This document shows, in pieces, positions 8,803 to 16,210 of a DNA stretch of 64,000 nt (positions within the stretch are counted from its first letter, which is position 1; each line of letters starts with the position of its first letter). The DNA lies in NCBI GenBank assembly GCA_003327425.1, contig QOQW01000003.1:244594-308593 (forward strand). The letters run 5' to 3'. A program made the translations under genes and the position numbers. This DNA is from Candidatus Ozemibacter sibiricus. GTDB taxonomy: Bacteria; Muiribacteriota; Ozemobacteria; Ozemobacterales; Ozemobacteraceae. The notes below the pieces were generated by a model. That model worked only from the letters and a program-made list of their open reading frames with translations. It was not told where the DNA came from and searched no databases.

Positions 8803-9853
8803 TATCGCTACTCCTTATTGTGCTTATGTTGCCTGCTGTTCAGGAAGATCATGGCCGTTCCGGCCAATGCCTGGCCAACGTCGAAGGAACTCCCGGGCCA
8901 AGGGGAGTGGCCAGGGAACAAGCGGTCGTGACGGGAAGAGACGAACTCACCAAGCGTCTTCACAAGCTCATTGTGTCATCGCCATCGCCTCCCCATGCAC
9001 GCGCTCAAGGCAATCGGCCAGAGTCTTCAGGTTCCTCCGGCTTTCCTCAAATCCCGGTCGGTGGCAGAGACCATGTGCGGAAGCGGCTCCCGCCTCATGT
9101 CGATGTACGGCCTTTGAACCAGGCCTGCATCTGGGAGAAGGGCAGAAGCCAATGGCACGTCAGCCCTGCTTTGGCACCCGCGATCTCTTCGTCAGTCCCC
9201 GAACTTGCGACAGGTCAGATGCGATGGTCGCGTCTTCAGGGCGAGGGTGCTCCGGATCTTTTTCCAGAGCGCTGGCCTGTCTGCCGGCCATTTTCAGCCG
9301 GGCTACGGCTTTGAACTCGTCAGCCGGGGCAACCCTTCGGACATGGGCACGAACAAGCGCCATTGCCCATAGTCTCCACACGGCCTCCTTCAGAGACCAC
9401 AGGTTCTAGGGTGTTCGCATGGCGGATTCCTCACCTTCGGGGGTTTCCCTGCATATGACCGAAAAGCGGTGAGGTTTGTGACATGAAAAACGATTGTGGA
9501 TTTTGCGGCAGCGTGCCACCGTCTGATGGCAGGAACGGTTCGCGAACAACCGACCCCCGCAAAAGGCTCAAGCCATCGATCCCCTTCGCCGGTCAATTTT
9601 GCATCGAAAGCGGTCGCCCGGCTGACGCCATCTTGGTCCCTTCAGGGTCGCCGTCATACAGCAAGCCGGTGACCAGGGTTTTCGGACGACCACCGACAGC
9701 CAAAGTCTTCCTCGCCGGTCGCCCAGAGAAGGTTTTTCGTCTGTCGCGCGGACGTCTGTGGGCCCGGGGCAACCTCTGCCGGAAAGGAATCCTGACCACC
9801 GACGAAAGCCTTGACACTGACGATTGGCCAACCCCATCCTGAAGGAGTCAGCC
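8803..9853. other. About 1 kb without a convincing gene
   Basis: Several short frames cross this stretch, including a plus-strand frame 9483-9842 with a GGTGAGG before its ATG, and a minus-strand frame 9160-9381. None shows a recognisable domain or protein-like composition. The stretch may hold decayed sequence. The promoter of the zinc-finger repeat gene should lie just above 8802. Confidence 0.4.
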
Positions 9854-10789
9854 ATGCCAACCTGGGAACGCCTGACCATCGACACCCCCGACGGCCCGCG
9901 GGCAGCGGTGGCCCCGGTCATCATTTCCGCCAGCCGCGCCACCGATCTGCCGGCCTTCCACCTGGACTGGTTCCGGGAACGCCTGCACGCCGGCTGGGCG
10001 AGGTGGGTGAACCCCTTCAACCGCCAGGAGCAGTTCGTCTCGTTCCAGCGGGCGCGGGCCATCGTCTTCTGGACGAAGAACGCCCGCCCACTGCTCGCAT
10101 GCCTTCCCGCCTTCGAGGCGTGGAGCCATTACGTGACATTCACCCTCAACGATTACGAGGCCGAGAGCCTGGAACCGAACGTCCCGCCGATCGAAGCCCG
10201 GATCGCCACCTTCATCGAACTGGCGCGGCGGCTGGGCCGGCAGCGGGTGGTGTGGCGGTTCGACCCTTTGCTGCGCTTGCCCCACCTTGATGTGACCGCA
10301 TTGCTGGAGCGGGTGGAGCGGATTGGCGAGCGGTTGCACCCCTGGACGGAGAAGCTCGTCTTCAGTCTGGCCGACATCGACGAATACCCGGCCGTGCGGC
10401 GCCGCCTGTCGCGGGCCGGGATCGCCCCCCTGCCCTGGACCGACACCGCCGTCGAGGGGTTGGCACAGGGTCTGGCCGCGCTGGGCCGCCGCTGGGGGCT
10501 GGTCGTCGCCGCCTGCGGCGAAGGCCGCGATTTCAGCCCGTATGGCCTGACCGCGAACCGCTGCATCGACGACGACCTGCTGCACCGGGCGTTCCCCGAC
10601 GATCGGCCCCTGCAGGAGTTCCTCGGCTACGGGCCGCGGCAGGGCACCCTGTCCGACCAACCGGGCCGGCGACCATCGCTCAAGGACCGCGGACAGCGCC
10701 AGGCGTGCGGCTGCATCGTGAGCAAGGACATCGGCCGTTACGGCACCTGTTCGCACGGGTGCCTCTATTGTTACGCCACCTCCCGCTGA
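9854..10789 (+). CDS. DUF1848 family protein
   Basis: A 311-residue protein of the DUF1848 family, for which no reaction is established. The N-terminal part has the typical ISASRATDLPAFHLDWF and a later AIVFWTKNARPL. The C-terminal signature is the cysteine-rich block CGCIVSKDIGRYGTCSHGC followed by LYCYA. Such a cysteine cluster suggests iron-sulfur binding, which is inference. The start at 9854 is supported by AAGGAG six bases upstream; an ATG at 9824 lacks this. It stands alone in its neighbourhood. Confidence 0.88.
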   Translation: MPTWERLTIDTPDGPRAAVAPVIISASRATDLPAFHLDWFRERLHAGWARWVNPFNRQEQFVSFQRARAIVFWTKNARPLLACLPAFEAWSHYVTFTLNDYEAESLEPNVPPIEARIATFIELARRLGRQRVVWRFDPLLRLPHLDVTALLERVERIGERLHPWTEKLVFSLADIDEYPAVRRRLSRAGIAPLPWTDTAVEGLAQGLAALGRRWGLVVAACGEGRDFSPYGLTANRCIDDDLLHRAFPDDRPLQEFLGYGPRQGTLSDQPGRRPSLKDRGQRQACGCIVSKDIGRYGTCSHGCLYCYATSR

Positions 10790-10955
10790 TCGCCAGAAGC
10801 CATTCCTGGCCCCGGTTCCCCCGGGTTGCGAGGGAAGAACGACCTGGGGGCAGTTGGACGGCGGCCACGGTGGGAGAGATAAAAGCCGGGCCAGCGTGAT
10901 CTGACACGGCCAACGTCCGCAGTCATGCTCCCCAACGGCGAGGGCTCGACCTCTT

Positions 10956-10984
10956 TTGACATACTTCAATATCTGAATTATCTT
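10956..10984 (+). promoter_or_regulatory. Sigma-70 promoter of the RHH/PIN toxin-antitoxin operon
   Basis: TTGACA at 10956-10961 and TATCTT at 10979-10984 are 17 bases apart, in a strikingly AT-rich island within GC-rich surroundings. The antitoxin ATG lies 91 bases downstream. Confidence 0.75.
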
Positions 10985-11000
10985 TATATTAAACAGTATG
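10960..11000 (+). promoter_or_regulatory. Imperfect palindrome over the toxin-antitoxin promoter, likely operator
   Basis: CATACT at 10960-10965 is mirrored by AGTATG at 10995-11000, and AATAT next to the left arm is mirrored by ATATT inside the right arm. The palindrome covers the spacer and the -10 element. Ribbon-helix-helix antitoxins commonly repress their own promoter through such sites; the link here is inference. Confidence 0.45.
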
Positions 11001-11075
11001 TGGGCATGACCCTGACCATGACCTCCCCGGAAGGAACCAACGACAGCATGGCCGGCAAGAAGGGGGCAAACCATC

Positions 11076-11363
11076 ATGAGGCAGCTCATTTTGCGACTTC
11101 CGGACCACTTTCACCGAAATCTGCGGCTGCTGGCGGCTGCCAACGAAAAAACCATGACCGACCTGGTCATGGAATGGATTCAGCGTGAGATCGAAAAACT
11201 CACCCGCGATCCGTTATTGAAGGCCCTCTACGCTGATTCGGGGCTTCCCACACGGTCTTTTTCGAAACGGCAACTCGATGAATTTGCCAGGGCAGATGCC
11301 GCCACTCCCAAAGAATTGCAGGAATGGGCGCGCAAGAGCCTGAAAAAAGGCAAGCCCAAGTGA
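11076..11363 (+). CDS. Ribbon-helix-helix antitoxin
   Basis: A 95-residue protein. Residues 1-43 match the ribbon-helix-helix fold: a short strand MRQLILRLP followed by two helices (DHFHRNLRLLAAANE and TMTDLVMEWIQREI). The C-terminal half is polar and ends in basic residues (WARKSLKKGKPK), as expected of a toxin-binding tail. An AGGGGG stretch lies about 12 bases before the ATG. Its stop overlaps the GTG start of the PIN-domain gene in GTGA, so the two are translationally coupled. It probably neutralises the PIN toxin and represses the operon. Confidence 0.8.
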   Translation: MRQLILRLPDHFHRNLRLLAAANEKTMTDLVMEWIQREIEKLTRDPLLKALYADSGLPTRSFSKRQLDEFARADAATPKELQEWARKSLKKGKPK

Positions 11364-11779
11364 GGATCTTCCTGGATGCTTCGATCTGGCTCTCTGCGCC
11401 GCGCAAGCCTGAGGGTGGATCAGGGCTTCTTCTCGAGCTGGCGGCCGCTGGCAAGCTGGTGGCGCTCTCATCCGTAGCGACGCTCGAGGAGATCCGGCGG
11501 AACGTGGAAAAGGTTGGTCGGTCCATGCCTGAACTCGAAACCCTGTTGATGCGGGTGCAGCCCGTGCTTGTGCCAATCTCCAAAGCCGATCTTGATCGGT
11601 GGGCAACGATCAGCGAGAAAGACCGGCATGTCATCGCCGGTGCCGTCCTCGGTCGGGCCGATTTCCTGGCGACATTGGACAAAGTACACCTCGACAACCC
11701 CGAAACCCAGGCCAAGGTTCCCATCGCCATAGGCGATGCCGGCGCCTGTCTGAAGGCGTTGAGGGCATGGCAAAAATAG
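11360..11779 (+). CDS. PIN-domain ribonuclease toxin (VapC-like)
   Basis: A 139-residue PIN-domain protein, expected to be a metal-dependent ribonuclease toxin. The acidic active-site set is visible: D6 in IFLDASIW, E43 in ATLEEIRR, D88 in SEKDRHVIAGA and D101 in ADFLATLD. The GTG start at 11360 is chosen because it overlaps the antitoxin stop by four bases and begins just before the first strand; an in-frame ATG at 11324 would add a non-conserved leader. Length agrees with VapC-like toxins. Confidence 0.85.
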   Translation: MRIFLDASIWLSAPRKPEGGSGLLLELAAAGKLVALSSVATLEEIRRNVEKVGRSMPELETLLMRVQPVLVPISKADLDRWATISEKDRHVIAGAVLGRADFLATLDKVHLDNPETQAKVPIAIGDAGACLKALRAWQK

Positions 11780-11875
11780 ATTGAGCCCCCGCGTTTGACC
11801 TTACCTCGAGAAACGGCCTGGTGAGGGGCAGAGAAACCCCTCCGGCGCGGTGTAACAGAACGGCGGAGGGGGGCG

Positions 11876-11881
11876 TATAAT
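11876..11881 (+). promoter_or_regulatory. -10 element before the thioredoxin-fold lipoprotein gene
   Basis: A perfect TATAAT lies 49 bases before the lipoprotein ATG. The best -35 candidate (TGTAAC, 11851-11856) is weak and spaced at 19 bases. Confidence 0.45.
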
Positions 11882-11929
11882 GGGTGAAGGCCGGCTCCTC
11901 CAGAGGCGGCCACGAAGGAGGAAGAGCCC

Positions 11930-12529
11930 ATGAAGAAATTCACCCGGATGAGCCTGTTCATGGTCGCTTTGTTCGCGGTCGCCATTACCCAGACTGGCTG
12001 CAATGCCCAGAGGATCGGGGATTTCGTCCAAAAAGTGGTCGGGGTCGTCAAGGGCGTCGTGGAAACGATCAAGAACATCAAGTCAGGAGGGGGATCATCC
12101 ACCTCGGATACCGATTCGACCCCCGGCACGACGGCCACCACCCCCACCGATAGTTCGTCCGCCCCACCGGCTGACACCCCCTCGACCAATTCGGGAGCCG
12201 CCTCCTGCCAGATCACCGTCTACGGAGCTGCCTGGTGCAAGGCCTGCCAGGCGGCCAAGGCCTACTTCGAAAAGAAGGGCTCGCTGTTCACCTACAAAGA
12301 TGTCGAAAAAGACGCCGGCGCCAAAGATGAAATGAAGAAGAAACTGGAAGCCGCCGGCCAATCCGGCAACGCCATCCCGGTCATCGATATCTGCGGCACG
12401 ATCGTCATCGGCTTCGATCAGGCGAAGATCGAGAAGATCCTGAAAGAGAAAGGCGCCAGCGGCGCCTCGACTCCCGCCGCCGCCCAACGGCTCCAGCAGG
12501 GCGATGACGACGAGGAACTCCCCGAGTAA
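11930..12529 (+). CDS. Lipoprotein with glutaredoxin/thioredoxin-like domain
   Basis: A 199-residue predicted lipoprotein. Residues 1-23 are a lipoprotein signal ending in TQTGC, with C24 as the lipidated cysteine. Residues 52-90 are a Ser/Thr/Pro-rich spacer. Residues 92-172 form a glutaredoxin-like fold with the redox pair WCKAC (C103, C106) and the cis-proline strand AIPVIDICG. The C-terminus is acidic (GDDDEELPE). It is probably a membrane-anchored thiol-disulfide protein outside the cytoplasm; its partner is unknown. AAGGAGG lies 10-16 bases before the ATG, which is preceded by a near-consensus -10 element. Confidence 0.85.
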   Translation: MKKFTRMSLFMVALFAVAITQTGCNAQRIGDFVQKVVGVVKGVVETIKNIKSGGGSSTSDTDSTPGTTATTPTDSSSAPPADTPSTNSGAASCQITVYGAAWCKACQAAKAYFEKKGSLFTYKDVEKDAGAKDEMKKKLEAAGQSGNAIPVIDICGTIVIGFDQAKIEKILKEKGASGASTPAAAQRLQQGDDDEELPE

Positions 12530-12872
12530 TCGCGGTCAACCCGCCTGCTTCTGGCGGTCTCCTCCCCCCTCCTCCCCGGCACGGATCGGCCCGACGACAG
12601 GGTTGGTCCGGGTCGGGGACGGATGTTTCGTCCATTCTTGTTCCCCACCCTCCAACCCGCCCATGAGGCATCCTGCCGCGATCGGCAGCAGGTTCACACC
12701 AGGTGATGTCGCGGGCACCCCCGCCAGGAGAATGACATGCTCCAGACGGAACGGGGCTCGCCCATGTCGCGCTGGCAGCGGGGCGGGGACCCACGGCGCC
12801 AGGTGCTTGGTGAACAGCTTTCTGCCCAGCGGGGCAGGGCGCGACCCGGCCTGAGCGAGGTCGGCAGCACGC
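12530..12872. other. Intergenic stretch, no gene seen
   Basis: 343 GC-rich bases between the lipoprotein and the permease genes. Frames here are shadows without protein-like features, and no terminator or promoter stands out. Confidence 0.4.
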
Positions 12873-14093
12873 ATGGCCTGGGGAACCATCCTGCGGCTGG
12901 CCCTGGTCAATCTGAGGCGGCATCCGCTGCGCTCATTGCTGACCGCGCTGGGGTTCATCATCGCCATCGGGTCGGGGATCACCATGATCGGGCTGGTGGA
13001 AGGCGCCAATTCCTCGATCCAGGGCGAGATCGCCGCTCTCGGCACGCACATCATGGTGGTGGTGCCCGGCAGCGGCACGCTGAAAGGCCAGCACCTGGGA
13101 CTGGGGTCGCTGACCACCCTCACCGCCGAAGATGCCGAAGCGATCAGGCACGAATGCCCCAGCGTGGCCTATGCCACCCCATGGGTGCGCGCCGCGGTCC
13201 AGGCCGTTCACGCCAACCGCAACTGGTCGACAGCGGCGATCGGGGTCAATGACGAGTTCGTCGCCATCCGCAACTGGGCCCTCGAGCGGGGCCGCAACCT
13301 CACCCCCCATGAAGTGCGCAGCGAAGCCAAGGTCTGCCTGCTGGGCAAGCGGGTGGCAGAGAAGCTGTTCGGCGCGACCGATCCGCTCGATCGGATCGTA
13401 CGGGTGGGGCGGATCCCGCTCCATGTCGTAGGAGTGCTGGCCGAGCGCGGCCAGACCAGCGTCGGGGACGACCAGGACGACCGCATCGCCGTTCCTTTCC
13501 CCCTGGTTCAGAAGCGGATGCTCGGCATCACCCACGTCCACATGATCATGGTCTCGGCCTGGTCGGACGAGCTGCTGCCGCAGGCCAAGGCCGAGATCGC
13601 CGAGCTGCTGCGGCGACGGCATCGCCTGGACCCCGGCGAAGAGGACGATTTCTTCTTGAACTCCCAAGAAGATCTCGCCGACATGGCGTCCACCACCCTG
13701 GGCATCATCCAGATGCTGCTGGGCGCGATCGCCTCGGTCTCGCTGCTGGTCGGCGGCATCAACGTCATGAACATCATGCTGGTGGCGGTCACCGAGCGCA
13801 CCCGCGAGATCGGCATCCGCATGGCGGTGGGGGCTCGCCGCCGGGACATCCTGGCCCAGTTCCTGGCCGAGGCGGTGGTGCTGGCGGGGCTGGGCGGCGC
13901 GATCGGCCTGGCGGGCGGCATCGGCCTGATCGTGCTGGTCAACCGCTGGCTGACCGGCTGGCAGGTCGTCATCTCGGGGCCGGCGGTGCTGGGAGCGATC
14001 GGGTTCTCGGCAGCGGTCGGGATCGCCTTCGGTCTCTATCCAGCCTGGAAGGCCTCTCGCCTCGAGCCGATCGACGCCCTCCGCTACGAATAA
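12873..14093 (+). CDS. ABC transporter permease, MacB/FtsX family
   Basis: A 406-residue inner-membrane permease of the MacB/LolC type. One helix lies at residues 20-45 (TALGFIIAIGSGITMIGLV). A large periplasmic MacB_PCD-like domain follows (about 50-265). The C-terminal FtsX domain has three helices and the family phrase VAVTERTREIGIRMAVGA; the end GLYPAWKASRLEPIDALRYE-type sequence is typical. MacB-type exporters move peptides, lipids or drugs using a separate or fused ATPase and often an outer-membrane factor. No ATP-binding gene is next to it here, which is unusual. The start is uncertain because the closest purine-rich site is about 13 bases away. Confidence 0.88.
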   Translation: MAWGTILRLALVNLRRHPLRSLLTALGFIIAIGSGITMIGLVEGANSSIQGEIAALGTHIMVVVPGSGTLKGQHLGLGSLTTLTAEDAEAIRHECPSVAYATPWVRAAVQAVHANRNWSTAAIGVNDEFVAIRNWALERGRNLTPHEVRSEAKVCLLGKRVAEKLFGATDPLDRIVRVGRIPLHVVGVLAERGQTSVGDDQDDRIAVPFPLVQKRMLGITHVHMIMVSAWSDELLPQAKAEIAELLRRRHRLDPGEEDDFFLNSQEDLADMASTTLGIIQMLLGAIASVSLLVGGINVMNIMLVAVTERTREIGIRMAVGARRRDILAQFLAEAVVLAGLGGAIGLAGGIGLIVLVNRWLTGWQVVISGPAVLGAIGFSAAVGIAFGLYPAWKASRLEPIDALRYE

Positions 14094-14384
14094 ATTGTTG
14101 AGGCGGAATTGAGACGACCAACCGGACGATGGCCGCAGGACCGGTGAAATACCGTCAGGGGCCGGTGGCCCCTGGACCCCCGATCGCGGCCTGCCCAACG
14201 CGCCGCCTTCGGCAGGCGGGGCGACCGCTCGGCCGGTGGTCAAGCCGAGGCAGCAAGGCTGGCCAGGGGTGTCAGAGCCGGGGTTTGCCTTGGCCGCTGG
14301 CCGGCATGTTGATTTTCGCCGCGAAGTACTGCATGCTGCGAGAGAACCCTCATTCCCGCGAGAGAGAGGAATGGACTGCGCCGC

Positions 14385-15227
14385 ATGAAGATCCTGATTC
14401 CCATCAAGCAAGTGCCCGAGACGAATGCCGTCCGCATGGATGAAGCCACCGGCACCATGATCCGGGAAGGCGTCGACGCCATCATCAATCCCCTCGACCT
14501 GTACGCCCTCGAGCTGGGGCTGCGCCTGCGCGAGCGGGCGGGCGGCGAGGTGGTCGCGCTGACCATGGGGCCGCCCAGAGCGATCGAGGCTTTGCGCGAG
14601 GCGGTGGCCATGGGCGCCGATCACGCGGTGCTGCTCAGCGACAAGGCGTTCGCCGGCTCCGACACCTGGGCCACCAGCCTGGCCCTGGCGGCGGCCATCC
14701 GCAAGCTGGCGCCCTACGACCTGATCATCTGCGGGGAACGCGCCACCGATGGCGACACCGGCCAGGTGGGGCCGGGCATCGCGGCCTGGCTCGACCTTCC
14801 CCTCATCAGCTACGTGGCGGGGGTGAGCGAGCTGACGCCCCGGATGATCCAGGCCCGACGGCTGGTCGAGGAAGGCTACGAAGACCTCGAGATGGACCTG
14901 CCCGGCCTGATCACCGTGGTCAAGGAGGCGGCGGCGCCCCGGCTGCCCACCTTGCGCGGCAAGCAACGGGCCCGTCGACTGAACATCCCGGTCTGGGGCC
15001 CCGACGACCTCGGGCTGACCGCCACCCAACGGGGCCTGGTCGGCTCGCCGACCCGCGTGGTCAAGATCTTCCGCCCGAAGATCAGCCGGCAGGCGCATCT
15101 GGTGAAGGCGCCCGATGCGGCGGCGGCCGCGCGCGCCGCGCAGGAGCTGGCGGCCTGGCTGGCGAGCCGGCACCTGCTGCCGGCGGCCGCCGCCTCGCGG
15201 GCCGGCCAGGAGGTCGGTCATGGCTGA
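14385..15227 (+). CDS. etfB: Electron transfer flavoprotein beta subunit
   Basis: A 280-residue EtfB/FixA protein that binds FAD or AMP and passes electrons within an Etf complex. The N-terminus MKILIPIKQVPET and the block ERATDGDTGQVGPGIA are characteristic. The DGDTxQVGP version is the one found in FixA-like and electron-bifurcating Etfs rather than in the mitochondrial type. The C-terminal arm (about 225-280) is alanine-rich. Only a weak purine stretch lies before the ATG. The stop overlaps the etfA start by eight bases, and glcD follows, so the three act as one unit. Confidence 0.93.
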   Translation: MKILIPIKQVPETNAVRMDEATGTMIREGVDAIINPLDLYALELGLRLRERAGGEVVALTMGPPRAIEALREAVAMGADHAVLLSDKAFAGSDTWATSLALAAAIRKLAPYDLIICGERATDGDTGQVGPGIAAWLDLPLISYVAGVSELTPRMIQARRLVEEGYEDLEMDLPGLITVVKEAAAPRLPTLRGKQRARRLNIPVWGPDDLGLTATQRGLVGSPTRVVKIFRPKISRQAHLVKAPDAAAAARAAQELAAWLASRHLLPAAAASRAGQEVGHG

Positions 15228-16209
15228 AGCCGGCATCTGGATCTTCGGGGAACAAGCCCGCGGGCGGATCCTGCCCGTGACCTGGGAGCTGCTGACCCGC
15301 GGTCGGGCGCTGGCCGACAAGCGGGGCAGCCGGTTGACCGCCGTGGTGTTCGGCGCCCAGCTCGACCGCGCCGACCTGCAGGAGGCCATCGAGCGCGGCG
15401 CCGACCGCGTGCTGGCCTGCGAGGCCCCGCTCCTCGAGCATTTCCTGCCCGAACCGTATGCGGCCTGCCTGATGCATCTGATCCGGGAGGAATCGCCCGA
15501 GATCCTGCTGGGGGCCGCCAGTTCGACCGGCCGGACCCTGATGCCGTACGTGGCGATCAAGGCCGACACCGGGCTGACCGCCGATTGCACCGAGCTCGAC
15601 ATCGAGACCCAGACCGGTCTGCTGCTGCAGACCCGGCCGGCCATCGGGGGCAACATCATGGCCACCATCAAGACCCCGCAGCATCGGCCGCAGATGGCCA
15701 CGGTACGTCCCCACAGCACGCCGCCCGCGCCGCGCCAGCCGGGCCGGGTCGGCGAGATCGTTGTGCGGCGCGCGCCGCCCGAGGCGCTGACCAGCCGGGT
15801 GCGCCGGCGCGGCTTCCGCCCCGCCGCCGACGAGAATGCCCTCGCCGAGGCATCTCGCATCGTCTGCGTGGGCCGCGGCATCAAGAAAGGGGAGCACGTG
15901 GCCCTGGGCCGCCGCCTGGCTCGGGCGCTCGACGCCGCCCTCGGCGGCACCCGCGATGTGGTCGATCGCGGCTGGCTCGAGTATCCCGCCCAGATCGGCC
16001 TGTCAGGCAAGACGGTCACCCCGCGGCTCTACATCGGCCTGGGAGTCTCGGGAAGCATCCAGCACCTGGCCGGCATGCAGACCGCCGAGGCGATCGTAGC
16101 GATCAACACCGACCCCGACGCCATGATCTTCAAAGTGGCCGATTTCGGCATCGTGGGCGACCTGTTCGAGGTGGTCCCGGCCCTGATCAAGCACCTGGAG
16201 GAGCGTTGA
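15220..16209 (+). CDS. etfA: Electron transfer flavoprotein alpha subunit
   Basis: A 330-residue EtfA/FixB protein. The FAD-binding C-terminal domain is clear: SRIVCVGRGIKKGEH, PRLYIGLGVSGSIQHLAGM and AINTDPDAMIFKVADFGIVG. The N-terminal domain (about 1-190) is the usual Etf fold. There is no N-terminal ferredoxin domain of the kind seen in some clostridial lactate-dehydrogenase-linked EtfA proteins. AGGAGGT lies 5 bases before the ATG at 15220. The gene overlaps etfB and ends one base before the dehydrogenase start. Confidence 0.93.
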   Translation: MAEAGIWIFGEQARGRILPVTWELLTRGRALADKRGSRLTAVVFGAQLDRADLQEAIERGADRVLACEAPLLEHFLPEPYAACLMHLIREESPEILLGAASSTGRTLMPYVAIKADTGLTADCTELDIETQTGLLLQTRPAIGGNIMATIKTPQHRPQMATVRPHSTPPAPRQPGRVGEIVVRRAPPEALTSRVRRRGFRPAADENALAEASRIVCVGRGIKKGEHVALGRRLARALDAALGGTRDVVDRGWLEYPAQIGLSGKTVTPRLYIGLGVSGSIQHLAGMQTAEAIVAINTDPDAMIFKVADFGIVGDLFEVVPALIKHLEER

Positions 16210-16210
16210 G

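Noticed and set aside
7300..8931. 543-codon plus-strand frame over the zinc-finger repeat gene
   Set aside because: Its apparent regularity is only the antisense of the 37-residue repeats; the minus frame has signal peptide, ribosome site and terminator.
9483..9842. Small plus-strand frame ending just before the DUF1848 gene
   Set aside because: It has a possible ribosome site, but composition is not protein-like and no domain is visible. Left as an unannotated stretch.
11823..11842. GAGGGG/CCCCTC hairpin after the toxin gene as a terminator
   Set aside because: Short stem, and no T-run follows; it lies just before the next promoter element, so function is unclear.
12933..16019. 1028-codon open frame on the minus strand opposite the permease and etf genes
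   Set aside because: Antisense shadow typical of high-GC DNA; the plus-strand genes have clear family motifs.
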